From NCBI GenBank assembly GCA_004293505.1, contig RDYY01000094.1, forward strand, positions 1-7,030: DNA of 7,030 bases, written 5' to 3'. Each line of letters begins with the position of its first letter. Within the stretch, counting starts at the first letter, position 1. Source of the DNA: Sphingobacteriia bacterium. Lineage in GTDB: Bacteria > Bacteroidota > Bacteroidia > Chitinophagales > Chitinophagaceae. This document shows, piece after piece, positions 1 through 5,365 of this stretch. The notes below the pieces were generated by a model, which saw only the letters and a program-made list of their open reading frames with translations, was not told the origin of the DNA and ran no database searches. The translations under genes were made by a program, and so were the position numbers.

Positions 1-130
1 TGAAAGCAAAATTCATCCCGGTATTTATTTTGCCGGAGAACTCATGAACATTGATGGCATTACGGGCGGATTCAACTTTCAACACGCCTGGGCCAGTGCA
101 ATGGCGGTGGCTACCGCTTTGAGAGCTTAG
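1..130 (+). CDS. HI0933/BaiN-family FAD-dependent oxidoreductase, C-terminal end only
   Basis: Only the last 42 codons are present, read from base 2 to a TAG at 128-130; the gene begins left of the window. The residues include [20 protein letters not shown] followed by an alanine-rich helix ([13 protein letters not shown]). This matches the C-terminal FAD-contacting segment of the HI0933/YhiN/BaiN group of NAD(P)/FAD-dependent flavoproteins, whose ending is typically 'GE.LD.DG.TGG.N.Q.A'. The group is cytoplasmic, and its physiological substrate is mostly unassigned; some gut members act on bile acids, which cannot be inferred here. The stop codon overlaps the stop of the opposite-strand small gene by 4 nt, and no terminator hairpin is visible between them. 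The family call is good for such a short piece; the exact reaction is unknown. Confidence 0.85.
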   Translation, partial: ESKIHPGIYFAGELMNIDGITGGFNFQHAWASAMAVATALRA

Positions 131-426
131 TTTTTTTTCTTGGGGGCGTTTTTGTTTTGGCTGTACCGCATGTCAGGTGTGCCATCTTTCTTTTTGGGCC
201 CGGCTGCATTGGCTTTGTTCTCGGCATAACGCATGTCTGGGGTACCATCTTTTTTCAGTTGAGCAGCGTTGCCTTTGTTTTGGGCATTTTCGTATTTGGC
301 CTGTTTGGCCTGCATGGCTTCTACCTTTTCAGGTGTATACCGATTTGGAGCGGGAGTCTTTTTTTTGTTTTGTGCGGAAGCTCCCAAAGCGGTAAGGAGC
401 AAAAATGCCAGGAGTATATGTTTCAT
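127..426 (-). CDS. small secreted basic protein with two DGTPDMRY repeats
   Basis: This is a 99-residue protein of unknown function. Residues 1-19 form a clear Sec signal peptide: Met-Lys-His, then a Leu/Ala-rich core, then GASAQ with probable cleavage near Ala18/Gln19, a typical Bacteroidota site. The mature part is only about 80 residues, very rich in Lys, Asn, Ala and Pro, with no Cys and no membrane segment, so it is probably periplasmic or exported and disordered. Two repeats (residues 50-69 and 70-90) share [15 protein letters not shown], and a third copy starts but degenerates into [10 protein letters not shown] chose ATG at 426 over an in-frame GTG at 441 because 426 gives a cleaner signal peptide and because a promoter-like element at 445-475 would place the transcript start near 440. 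The gene lies 53 nt downstream of another small leftward gene and is convergent with the flavoprotein gene. I recall similar DGTPDMRY motifs in Bacteroidota small proteins, but no assigned function. Confidence 0.75.
   Translation of the reverse strand: MKHILLAFLLLTALGASAQNKKKTPAPNRYTPEKVEAMQAKQAKYENAQNKGNAAQLKKDGTPDMRYAENKANAAGPKKKDGTPDMRYSQNKNAPKKKN
157..279 (-). repeat. two tandem coding repeats (20 and 21 codons) in the secreted protein
   Basis: Copy 1 is at 220-279 (residues 50-69) and copy 2 at 157-219 (residues 70-90). Both end in [10 protein letters not shown] plus two variable residues and begin NK.NAA. The copies differ by one codon in the linker (AQL versus AGPK). A truncated third start (NKNAP) follows. 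The repeat exists at protein level and partly at DNA level, which suggests internal duplication. Confidence 0.85.
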
Positions 427-444
427 GCTGAGTGATTTCACATT

Positions 445-475
445 CGAAAATAAACAATTTCAAGGGTACAGTCAA
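445..475 (-). promoter_or_regulatory. putative Bacteroidota-type promoter for the repeat protein
   Basis: On the minus strand a TTG (475-473) is followed after 20 nt by TATTTTCG (452-445). This is one mismatch from the Bacteroidota -7 consensus TAnnTTTG, and the spacing suits a -33 TTG element. The implied transcript start near 440 leaves a leader of about 12-15 nt before the ATG at 426. It is prediction only; the gene could also be read through from the upstream small gene. Confidence 0.45.
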
Positions 476-479
476 TGCC

Positions 480-755
480 TCAGTAGGCGGAAGACCGTCC
501 CATTTTAAAGTTTTCTCGGTTGGACTTGTTGGCATTTTTTCCGCTTAATATATCCAAAATGCGGGCATTGATGTTGTTCCTTACCTCTTGGTTGTTTTTT
601 GGGGCGGGGTTATAGCGGCTATAAGACCTAGCATAAGGATTGCGGGCAGGCGTTTTGGGCTTGATCCCGAAGGCTTTGTTTGTTTTTCGGTCCGCTTCAT
701 CGGCTTTCTGCTGGGCACGCAGGGCTTTTTCGTAGCTGCTCATTTGCTGGGGCAT
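480..755 (-). CDS. small basic hypothetical protein, start disturbed by an A9 tract
   Basis: I do not recognise this gene. From the ATG at 755 it encodes 91 residues. Residues 5-25 are Glu/Lys/Ala/Gln-rich and probably helical, residues 31-50 are Pro/Arg/Tyr-rich (including YARSYSRYNP), and residues 55-70 look like a second helix before a Lys/Asn/Ser-rich tail. It has no signal peptide, membrane segment or Cys, so it is likely cytoplasmic and possibly nucleic-acid binding from its charge alone (a guess). The frame stays open upstream to a TTG at 806, but that extension (MAPDDQKIRCCAWGQKK) is Cys/Trp-bearing and looks like an out-of-frame read. The neighbouring frame offers a better N-terminus, MTKKSAVALGAKKK from an ATG at 796, which would join exactly if the A9 run had ten A. 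The intact product would then be about 105 residues. It shares a strand with the downstream repeat protein, 53 nt away, and may be co-transcribed with it. Confidence 0.6.
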   Translation of the reverse strand: MPQQMSSYEKALRAQQKADEADRKTNKAFGIKPKTPARNPYARSYSRYNPAPKNNQEVRNNINARILDILSGKNANKSNRENFKMGRSSAY

Positions 756-796
756 TTTTTTTTGGCCCCAAGCGCAACAGCGGATTTTTTGGTCAT
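740..796 (-). other. 18-codon overlapping ORF: probable displaced N-terminus of the hypothetical gene
   Basis: Reading from the ATG at 796 gives MTKKSAVALGAKKKCPSK and then TGA at 742-740. The first 14 codons look like a genuine protein start and end in the run of nine A (plus-strand T at 755-763). After that run the frame is lost and closes within four codons. One additional A would fuse it to the 91-residue frame beginning at 755. As written it could instead be a short upstream ORF overlapping the downstream start. Confidence 0.5.
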
Positions 797-843
797 CAGG
801 AGCCAATGAGGTTAAAAGGGGGGAACCAAGACCTGAACCAATT

Positions 844-851
844 CAAATTTA
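844..851 (-). promoter_or_regulatory. putative -7 box for the leftward small genes
   Basis: The minus strand reads TAAATTTG, an exact match to the Bacteroidota -7 consensus TAnnTTTG. It lies about 48 nt before the ATG at 796. No well-spaced TTG -33 element is visible, so the assignment rests on one motif. It sits back to back with the rpsA promoter candidate 32 nt away. Confidence 0.4.
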
Positions 852-883
852 ACCTTAAAATCAATAAAATCAGGGTTTTTTCT

Positions 884-891
884 TACTTTTG
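884..891 (+). promoter_or_regulatory. putative rpsA promoter -7 box
   Basis: TACTTTTG matches TAnnTTTG exactly. The expected transcript start, a few bases downstream (about 895-898), would give a leader of only 23-26 nt consisting of the hairpin at 895-913 plus seven U. No clear TTG -33 element is seen near 861-865. Confidence 0.5.
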
Positions 892-894
892 CTC

Positions 895-920
895 CCCGTT
901 TAAAACCAACGGGTTTTTTT
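895..920 (+). promoter_or_regulatory. hairpin plus T7 directly abutting the rpsA start codon
   Basis: CCCGTT (895-900) pairs perfectly with AACGGG (908-913) around a 7-nt loop, followed by seven T (914-920) and then at once the ATG at 921. It has the form of a weak intrinsic terminator or attenuator, but it lies in the leader of a ribosomal protein gene with no rightward gene upstream in the window. A 5'-end stabilising stem or a translational operator fits at least as well. The pairing is seen directly; its function is inference. Confidence 0.5.
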
Positions 921-2822
921 ATGAACTTATTTTACAAACAACTAAACGCAGATGCACAGGAGAATGCTGCAGCCGCTGAACCAGCCGCTGAACAGCCTAC
1001 TGCGACAACAAAAGCACCTGAACCCGTAGTGGTCGAAACCGCCCACGACGATTTTGATTGGAGTATTGACAAGCGCAACGTCAGCCATTATGCCGAAACC
1101 GAGCGCATGAAGTACGACAAAGTGTACGACAACACTTTTATCCAAATCAATGATGGCGAAATCATCAAAGGTGGGGTAGTTGCCCTGACCAAAACCGATG
1201 TGGTCATCAACATTGGTTTCAAGAGTGATGGTTTGGTTTCTCTCAATGAATTCCGCGACGTGCCCGGCTTGTCTGTTGGCGACGAAGTAGAAGTCATGGT
1301 GGTAGAGAAAGAAGACCGCTCTGGTAACCTGCACCTCAGCCGCAAATCAGCCCGCATTTTCCGTGCTTGGGAAAGAATTGTGGAAGTACACAAAACTGGT
1401 GAAGTGGTGACAGGTACTGTTACCAGCAAAACCAAAGGTGGTTTGATTGTTGACGTGTTTGGCATGGAAACTTTCTTGCCTGGTTCACAAATTGATGTGA
1501 AGCCTGTTACCGATTACGACCAATTTGTAGGCAAGACCATGGAATTCAAAGTGGTCAAGATCAACGAAACCATCAAGAACGCCGTAGTATCACACAAAGC
1601 CCTCATCGAAAGCGATATCGAAGCCCAACGTGCTGAAATCATGAGCAAGTTGGAAAAAGGACAAGTATTGGAAGGTGTGGTGAAAAACATCACAGACTTT
1701 GGTGCTTTCATGGACCTGGGTGGACTGGATGGTCTGCTCTACATCACCGATATCAGTTGGGGCCGCATCGCTCACCCCAGCGAAGTGGTGAAACTGGACC
1801 AGAAATTGCAAGTGGTGGTGTTGGATTTCGACGACGACAAAAAACGCATCAGCTTGGGCTTGAAGCAACTGACGCCTCATCCTTGGGATGTATTGCCCGA
1901 AGGTTTGAGCGAAGGCAGTGTGGTGAAAGGCAAGGTGGTGAACATAGAAGATTACGGTGCATTCTTGGAAATCCAACCCGGAGTAGAAGGTCTGGTACAC
2001 GTATCAGAAATCACTTGGGCCAATACCCCCATCAATGCCAAGGAATTCTTCAAACTCAACGACGAGCACGAAGCCAAAGTGGTTACTTTGGACAAGGACG
2101 CCCGCAAAATGAGCTTGAGCATCAAGCAAATGAGCCAAGATCCTTGGAACACCATCGAAACCAAATTCCCCGAAGGCAGCAAGCACAAAGGTTTGGTGAA
2201 GAACATCACTCCTTATGGCGTGTTTGTTGAATTGGAAGCAGGCATTGGTGGCATGATCCACATCAGCGACCTGAGCTGGTTGAAGCGCTTTAACCACCCC
2301 ACTGATTATACCAAAGTAGGTGAGCAGATCGACATCATGATCTTGAGCATCGACAAAGAGAACCGCAAATTGCAACTGGGACACAAGCAATTGGAAGAAG
2401 ATCCTTGGAATGCCTTGGAAGAAACCTTTGCTATTGGCTCTTTGCACGAAGGTACCGTTACCCGCAAGGACGACAAAGGTGCTTTGGTTCAACTCCAGTA
2501 TGGTTTGGAAGGCTTTGCGCCCAACCGTCACTTGAACAAGGAAGATGGTACGCAAGTGAAAGCCGATGACACTGCCCAATTCATGGTGATCGAATTTGAT
2601 CGCAATGACAAGCGCATTGTTTTGAGCCACGCCCGCATTTGGGAACAGCACATTGCCGAAGAAAAGGAAACAGCCAAAAAAGAGGCCAAGACCGAATCGG
2701 ACAATACCAAAAAAGCTGTGAAGAACATCCAAAGCAAGGTTGAAAAAGCCACCTTGGGTGACCTGGGTGCTTTGGCAGAAATCAAGGCCAAATTGCAAGA
2801 AGGAGAAGGAGACGCCAAATAA
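921..2822 (+). CDS. rpsA: 30S ribosomal protein S1
   Basis: S1 binds mRNA on the small ribosomal subunit and helps initiate translation, which matters in Bacteroidota, where Shine-Dalgarno sequences are scarce. The protein has 633 residues. An Ala/Glu/Pro-rich N-terminal arm (about 1-70) includes DFDWSIDKRNV, typical of Bacteroidota S1. Six S1/OB-fold domains follow at about 78-143, 160-226, 246-315, 331-402, 418-489 and 505-571. Domains 3 to 5 carry the classic core (G.V..I...G.F..L, then G..H.S..SW), and DPWN-type linkers occur at 408-410 and 495-497. A charged tail (572-633) ends in TLGDLGALAEIKAKL. ATG at 921 is the only in-frame ATG before residue 63. There is no Shine-Dalgarno motif; instead a hairpin and T7 touch the ATG. 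The first residues (MNLFYKQLNA) are not ones I recall from relatives. A strong terminator follows, so it is probably monocistronic. Confidence 0.97.
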   Translation: MNLFYKQLNADAQENAAAAEPAAEQPTATTKAPEPVVVETAHDDFDWSIDKRNVSHYAETERMKYDKVYDNTFIQINDGEIIKGGVVALTKTDVVINIGFKSDGLVSLNEFRDVPGLSVGDEVEVMVVEKEDRSGNLHLSRKSARIFRAWERIVEVHKTGEVVTGTVTSKTKGGLIVDVFGMETFLPGSQIDVKPVTDYDQFVGKTMEFKVVKINETIKNAVVSHKALIESDIEAQRAEIMSKLEKGQVLEGVVKNITDFGAFMDLGGLDGLLYITDISWGRIAHPSEVVKLDQKLQVVVLDFDDDKKRISLGLKQLTPHPWDVLPEGLSEGSVVKGKVVNIEDYGAFLEIQPGVEGLVHVSEITWANTPINAKEFFKLNDEHEAKVVTLDKDARKMSLSIKQMSQDPWNTIETKFPEGSKHKGLVKNITPYGVFVELEAGIGGMIHISDLSWLKRFNHPTDYTKVGEQIDIMILSIDKENRKLQLGHKQLEEDPWNALEETFAIGSLHEGTVTRKDDKGALVQLQYGLEGFAPNRHLNKEDGTQVKADDTAQFMVIEFDRNDKRIVLSHARIWEQHIAEEKETAKKEAKTESDNTKKAVKNIQSKVEKATLGDLGALAEIKAKLQEGEGDAK

Positions 2823-2841
2823 GCGTTCCTGGAAGGATAGA

Positions 2842-2868
2842 AGCCGCCCCAAGGGGCGGCTTTTTTTT
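2842..2868 (+). terminator. intrinsic terminator of rpsA
   Basis: A perfect GC-rich inverted repeat, AGCCGCCCC at 2842-2850 and GGGGCGGCT at 2853-2861, with a tight AA/CAAG loop, is followed by an eight-T run (2861-2868). It begins 20 nt after the rpsA stop codon. Confidence 0.93.
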
Positions 2869-2884
2869 GCTTTTCATTAACCCC

Positions 2885-2915
2885 TCAGGCCTTGGTTTTA
2901 GGGTTTTCAGGCCTT
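2885..2915 (+). repeat. paired 9-bp direct repeats TCAGGCCTT upstream of bamD
   Basis: TCAGGCCTT occurs at 2885-2893 and again at 2907-2915, 22 bp start to start, or about two helical turns. Each contains the palindrome AGGCCT. The pair lies between the rpsA terminator and the bamD -7 box, where a regulator could bind, but chance is possible at this length. Confidence 0.35.
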
Positions 2916-2933
2916 AATTTGGCTTTTTATGCT

Positions 2934-2941
2934 TAATTTTG
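2934..2941 (+). promoter_or_regulatory. putative bamD promoter -7 box
   Basis: TAATTTTG matches TAnnTTTG exactly and ends 9 nt before the ATG at 2951. The transcript leader would be about 4-6 nt, so the mRNA would be close to leaderless. No well-spaced -33 TTG is evident. Confidence 0.5.
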
Positions 2942-2950
2942 CCAACTTCT

Positions 2951-3751
2951 ATGGTCAGACTATTGATGGTTTTGTTCGCTTTTGGGGTCTTGGGTACTGC
3001 CTGCAGTTCCAAGTTTTCCAAAATCATGAAGAGCAAGGATTACGAGTACAAGTACAAAATGGCGGAACAATACTATGCCAACAAGAAGTATGAAGAAGCC
3101 AAAAAGCTCTTTGAGGACATCTTTCCCTATTTGAAAGGGTCACCGCGTTACGAAGACATGTATTTCAAATATGCGTATGCATATTATTACACGCGTGATT
3201 ACATCAATGCGGAAAACATGTTCAAGAACTTTGCAGAAAGCTTCCCTGCCAGCACCAAAACCCAAGAGTCTGAATACATGCGGGCTTATTGTTTTTACAA
3301 ACAATCCCCCAAGGTTGAATTGGATCAAACCAATACCAACAAGACCATGGCATTGATGCAGGCTTTCATTAGTACCCATCCTACTTCTCCTTACAGCAAA
3401 GAAGCCAATGAATTGATTGACCAATGCCGGGAGAAATTAGAATTGAAAGACTACAAAAGCGCTGAACTGTATTACAACCTGGGTTTTTACAAGGCTGCCG
3501 CCATTGCTTTCAGCAATGTGGCAGACAATTTTCCTGATTCAAAAAAATCAGACGAATACAAACTGCGCATGATCAAGTCTTATTTCAAATATGCTGAAAT
3601 GAGCTATGAGGAAAAGCAAAAAGAACGTTTTGAAAAAGTCTTGACAGAATGCCAAGACTTCACTGACCGTTTCACCGACAGCAAATATTTAGAAGAAGTC
3701 AACAAATACAAATCACAAACCAACAACATACTTAAAACCGGAAAAAAATGA
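2951..3751 (+). CDS. bamD: outer membrane protein assembly factor BamD (TPR lipoprotein)
   Basis: BamD is a periplasm-facing lipoprotein of the BAM complex, which folds beta-barrel proteins into the outer membrane with BamA. The protein has 266 residues, normal for the family. Residues 1-17 are a lipoprotein signal peptide ending LGTA before Cys18; Gly at -3 is slightly off the lipobox consensus. TPR-like helical pairs follow at about 31-65 (MAEQYYANKKYEEAKKLFED), 69-102 (FKYAYAYYYTRDYINAENMF), 108-144 and 170-197 (YYNLGFYKAAAIAFSNV, then FPDSKKSDE), with a final helical region to 266. I chose the ATG at 2951; a TTG at 2939 would add MPTS but lies inside the -7 box. The stop overlaps the rpoZ start by ATGA, so the two are translationally coupled. 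The YfiO/BamD family call is strong. Confidence 0.93.
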   Translation: MVRLLMVLFAFGVLGTACSSKFSKIMKSKDYEYKYKMAEQYYANKKYEEAKKLFEDIFPYLKGSPRYEDMYFKYAYAYYYTRDYINAENMFKNFAESFPASTKTQESEYMRAYCFYKQSPKVELDQTNTNKTMALMQAFISTHPTSPYSKEANELIDQCREKLELKDYKSAELYYNLGFYKAAAIAFSNVADNFPDSKKSDEYKLRMIKSYFKYAEMSYEEKQKERFEKVLTECQDFTDRFTDSKYLEEVNKYKSQTNNILKTGKK

Positions 3752-4092
3752 GTAAACTAAGAAGGCAGATGAGCGCCAATACCCCTGCAGTGGTAGAAAC
3801 CAAGAGCTTGGTAGAAATCAAAAGCAAAACGGGTAACCTCTATGAGTCCATCGCCATCATTGCGCGCCGGGCCAACCAAATCAATATTTCTATCCGGGAA
3901 GAGTTGCACAACAAATTGGAAGAATTTGCCAGCCACACCGATAGCTTAGAAGAAATCCACGAGAACAAAGAGCAAATCGAAATCTCTCGCGCTTACGAGA
4001 AAATGCCCAACCCAGCTATCTTGGCTACCCAAGAATTCATGGAAGGCAAGATCTACCACCGCAAAAACAACGAGAACGATCTTTTCCGTTAA
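3748..4092 (+). CDS. rpoZ: DNA-directed RNA polymerase omega subunit (Bacteroidota type)
   Basis: Omega is the small subunit that helps fold and hold beta-prime in RNA polymerase; it acts in the cytoplasm. The protein has 114 residues. The conserved core runs from about residue 28 to 105: TGNLYESIAIIARRANQI, then EELHNKLEEFASHTDSLEEI, then EQIEISRAYEKMPNPAILA and EFMEGKIYHR. The pattern Asn-x-Tyr-Glu-Ser, Arg-Arg-Ala-Asn-Gln and a final Pro-x-P/A helix is that of Bacteroidota omega/Rpb6-like proteins; it differs from the E. coli form in having a longer acidic middle. The start overlaps the bamD stop (ATGA), and that overlap favours the first Met over Met8. The gene ends 30 nt before a strong terminator, so bamD-rpoZ is probably a two-gene operon. 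Confidence 0.92.
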   Translation: MSKLRRQMSANTPAVVETKSLVEIKSKTGNLYESIAIIARRANQINISIREELHNKLEEFASHTDSLEEIHENKEQIEISRAYEKMPNPAILATQEFMEGKIYHRKNNENDLFR

Positions 4093-4122
4093 ACCAAACA
4101 AGTTTAACGTTTATCCTTTTGG

Positions 4123-4149
4123 CGGCCGTGTTTCACGGCCGTTTTTTTT
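4123..4149 (+). terminator. intrinsic terminator of bamD-rpoZ
   Basis: CGGCCGTG (4123-4130) pairs perfectly with CACGGCCG (4134-4141) around a TTT loop and is followed by eight T (4142-4149). It begins 30 nt after the rpoZ stop and separates rpoZ from coaBC. Confidence 0.94.
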
Positions 4150-4151
4150 GT

Positions 4152-4159
4152 TACTTTTA
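4152..4159 (+). promoter_or_regulatory. putative coaBC promoter -7 box
   Basis: TACTTTTA is one mismatch from TAnnTTTG (last G to A) and sits immediately after the rpoZ terminator, only 5 nt before the ATG at 4165. The transcript would be leaderless or nearly so. The placement supports it more than the motif alone does. Confidence 0.4.
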
Positions 4160-4164
4160 GCCAT

Positions 4165-5361
4165 ATGTTGGAGGGTAAAAAAATTGTTTTGGGCATCAGC
4201 GGAAGCATTGCTGCCTACAAGTCCATTGTGTTGTTGCGCTTGTTGATCAAAGCAGGTGCAGACGTTCAGTGTGTCCTGACACCTGCCGCCAAAGATTTTG
4301 TTTCACCCCTTGTTTTGTCTACCCTTTCTAAGCACCCTGTGGTGAGCCAATTACAAGAGGGAGAGGAATGGTCCAACCACGTGGCATTGGGCCGATGGGC
4401 CGATCTGATGATCCTTGCCCCTGCTTCTTGTAATACCTTGGCCAAGATGGCGCACGGCTTGTGCGACAATGTATTGTTGGCTGTTTATTTGTCTGCCACT
4501 TGTCCTGTGTTGGTGGTGCCAGCCATGGACGAAGACATGTGGCACCATCCTGCAACCCGGGCCAATCTCCAAACCTTGGCTTCCTATGGCAACAATGTAA
4601 TGCCCACCCAACATGGTGAGTTGGCCAGTGGATTGGTCGGGATGGGCCGAATGGCAGAACCAGAAGATATTTTGGTGTTTGCAACAGAACATTTTTTTCG
4701 CCAATCATTTTTAGCCGGCAAAAAAGCCTTGGTTACTGCTGGCCCAACCCATGAACCCATTGACCCAGTGCGGTTCATCGGTAACCGTTCCAGTGGTAAA
4801 ATGGGATTGGCTTTGGCCGAAGCCCTTTACTTGGCAGGGGCTGAGGTTCAGTTGGTGGCTGGTCCCATGGAAAGAAACACCGCATTCAAAGGCATCCAAC
4901 AACACAAGGTTAATACGGCGGCTGAAATGTTCCAAGCAGTAGAAAAATTGTGGCCCCATCAAGACCTGGGAATTTTTAATGCAGCAGTGGCTGACTTTAC
5001 ACCGGCCACCTTGGCAGCTGAAAAAATAAAAAAGAGCCAGGACCACATGAGCATTTCTTTGGTTCCGACAACAGATATCTTGGCTGCCTGTGGCCATGCC
5101 AAACAAGCCCAGCAATTCATCATGGGCTTTGCTTTGGAAACAGAGAATGAATCGGCCAATGCTACTTTAAAATTGAACAATAAGAATGCAGATGTGATTG
5201 TCTTGAATGCTTTGCGGCACGAGGGGGTGGGTTTTGGGGCCGATACCAATCGCGTCACCCTTTTTACCAAGGGGGGTGAATCATTGGCTTGGGACTTGAT
5301 GGACAAGCAAACCTTGGCCCAAAAATTGGTGTGGTGGTTGGGAGAAAAATTGAAAAAATAG
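4165..5361 (+). CDS. coaBC: bifunctional phosphopantothenoylcysteine decarboxylase / phosphopantothenate-cysteine ligase
   Basis: CoaBC makes 4'-phosphopantetheine from 4'-phosphopantothenate and cysteine (CoaB ligates, CoaC decarboxylates), two central steps of coenzyme A synthesis in the cytoplasm. The protein has 398 residues, the usual length. The N-terminal flavoprotein CoaC domain (about 1-175) shows GISGSIAAYKS (10-20), the catalytic-type His72 in NHVALGRWAD, PASCNTLAK (86-94), PAMDEDMW (119-126) and the flap GELASGLVGMGRM (151-163). The C-terminal CoaB domain (about 183-398) shows TAGPTHEPIDPVRFIGN (191-207), SSGKMG (209-214), NAAVADF (272-278), the KIKK lysines (287-290) and GFALETEN (321-328). 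Relative to E. coli, Asn of PxMNxxMW is Asp122 and the flap Cys is Ser155; I believe such changes are common in this phylum. It starts right after a terminator and is followed 4 nt later by porD. Confidence 0.96.
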   Translation: MLEGKKIVLGISGSIAAYKSIVLLRLLIKAGADVQCVLTPAAKDFVSPLVLSTLSKHPVVSQLQEGEEWSNHVALGRWADLMILAPASCNTLAKMAHGLCDNVLLAVYLSATCPVLVVPAMDEDMWHHPATRANLQTLASYGNNVMPTQHGELASGLVGMGRMAEPEDILVFATEHFFRQSFLAGKKALVTAGPTHEPIDPVRFIGNRSSGKMGLALAEALYLAGAEVQLVAGPMERNTAFKGIQQHKVNTAAEMFQAVEKLWPHQDLGIFNAAVADFTPATLAAEKIKKSQDHMSISLVPTTDILAACGHAKQAQQFIMGFALETENESANATLKLNNKNADVIVLNALRHEGVGFGADTNRVTLFTKGGESLAWDLMDKQTLAQKLVWWLGEKLKK

Positions 5362-5365
5362 AACA

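Noticed and set aside
157..435. Rightward Phe/Gly-rich hydrophobic frames opposite the repeat protein
   Set aside because: They are the complement of Lys/Asn/Ala-rich codons. The leftward frame has a signal peptide, repeats and a promoter-like element, so it is the real gene.
439..441. GTG start for the repeat protein, adding five residues
   Set aside because: The signal peptide starts naturally at the ATG at 426, and the predicted transcript start is at about the GTG itself.
895..920. Hairpin plus T7 as an ordinary terminator of an upstream rightward gene
   Set aside because: No rightward gene lies upstream between 131 and 894, and the T tract ends at the rpsA ATG, so a leader role is more likely.
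1757..2230. A 157-residue frame inside rpsA on the same strand
   Set aside because: It is an Arg/Gln/Ser-rich out-of-frame read of S1 domains 3 to 5 with no independent start signal.
2004..2852. A 282-residue open frame antisense to rpsA
   Set aside because: It lies wholly opposite the clear S1 coding frame and across its terminator. It is rich in Phe, His and Gln in the pattern of a reverse-strand shadow and shows no family motif.
2939..2941. TTG start for bamD, adding MPTS
   Set aside because: It lies within the -7 box. The ATG at 2951 gives a normal lipoprotein signal peptide.
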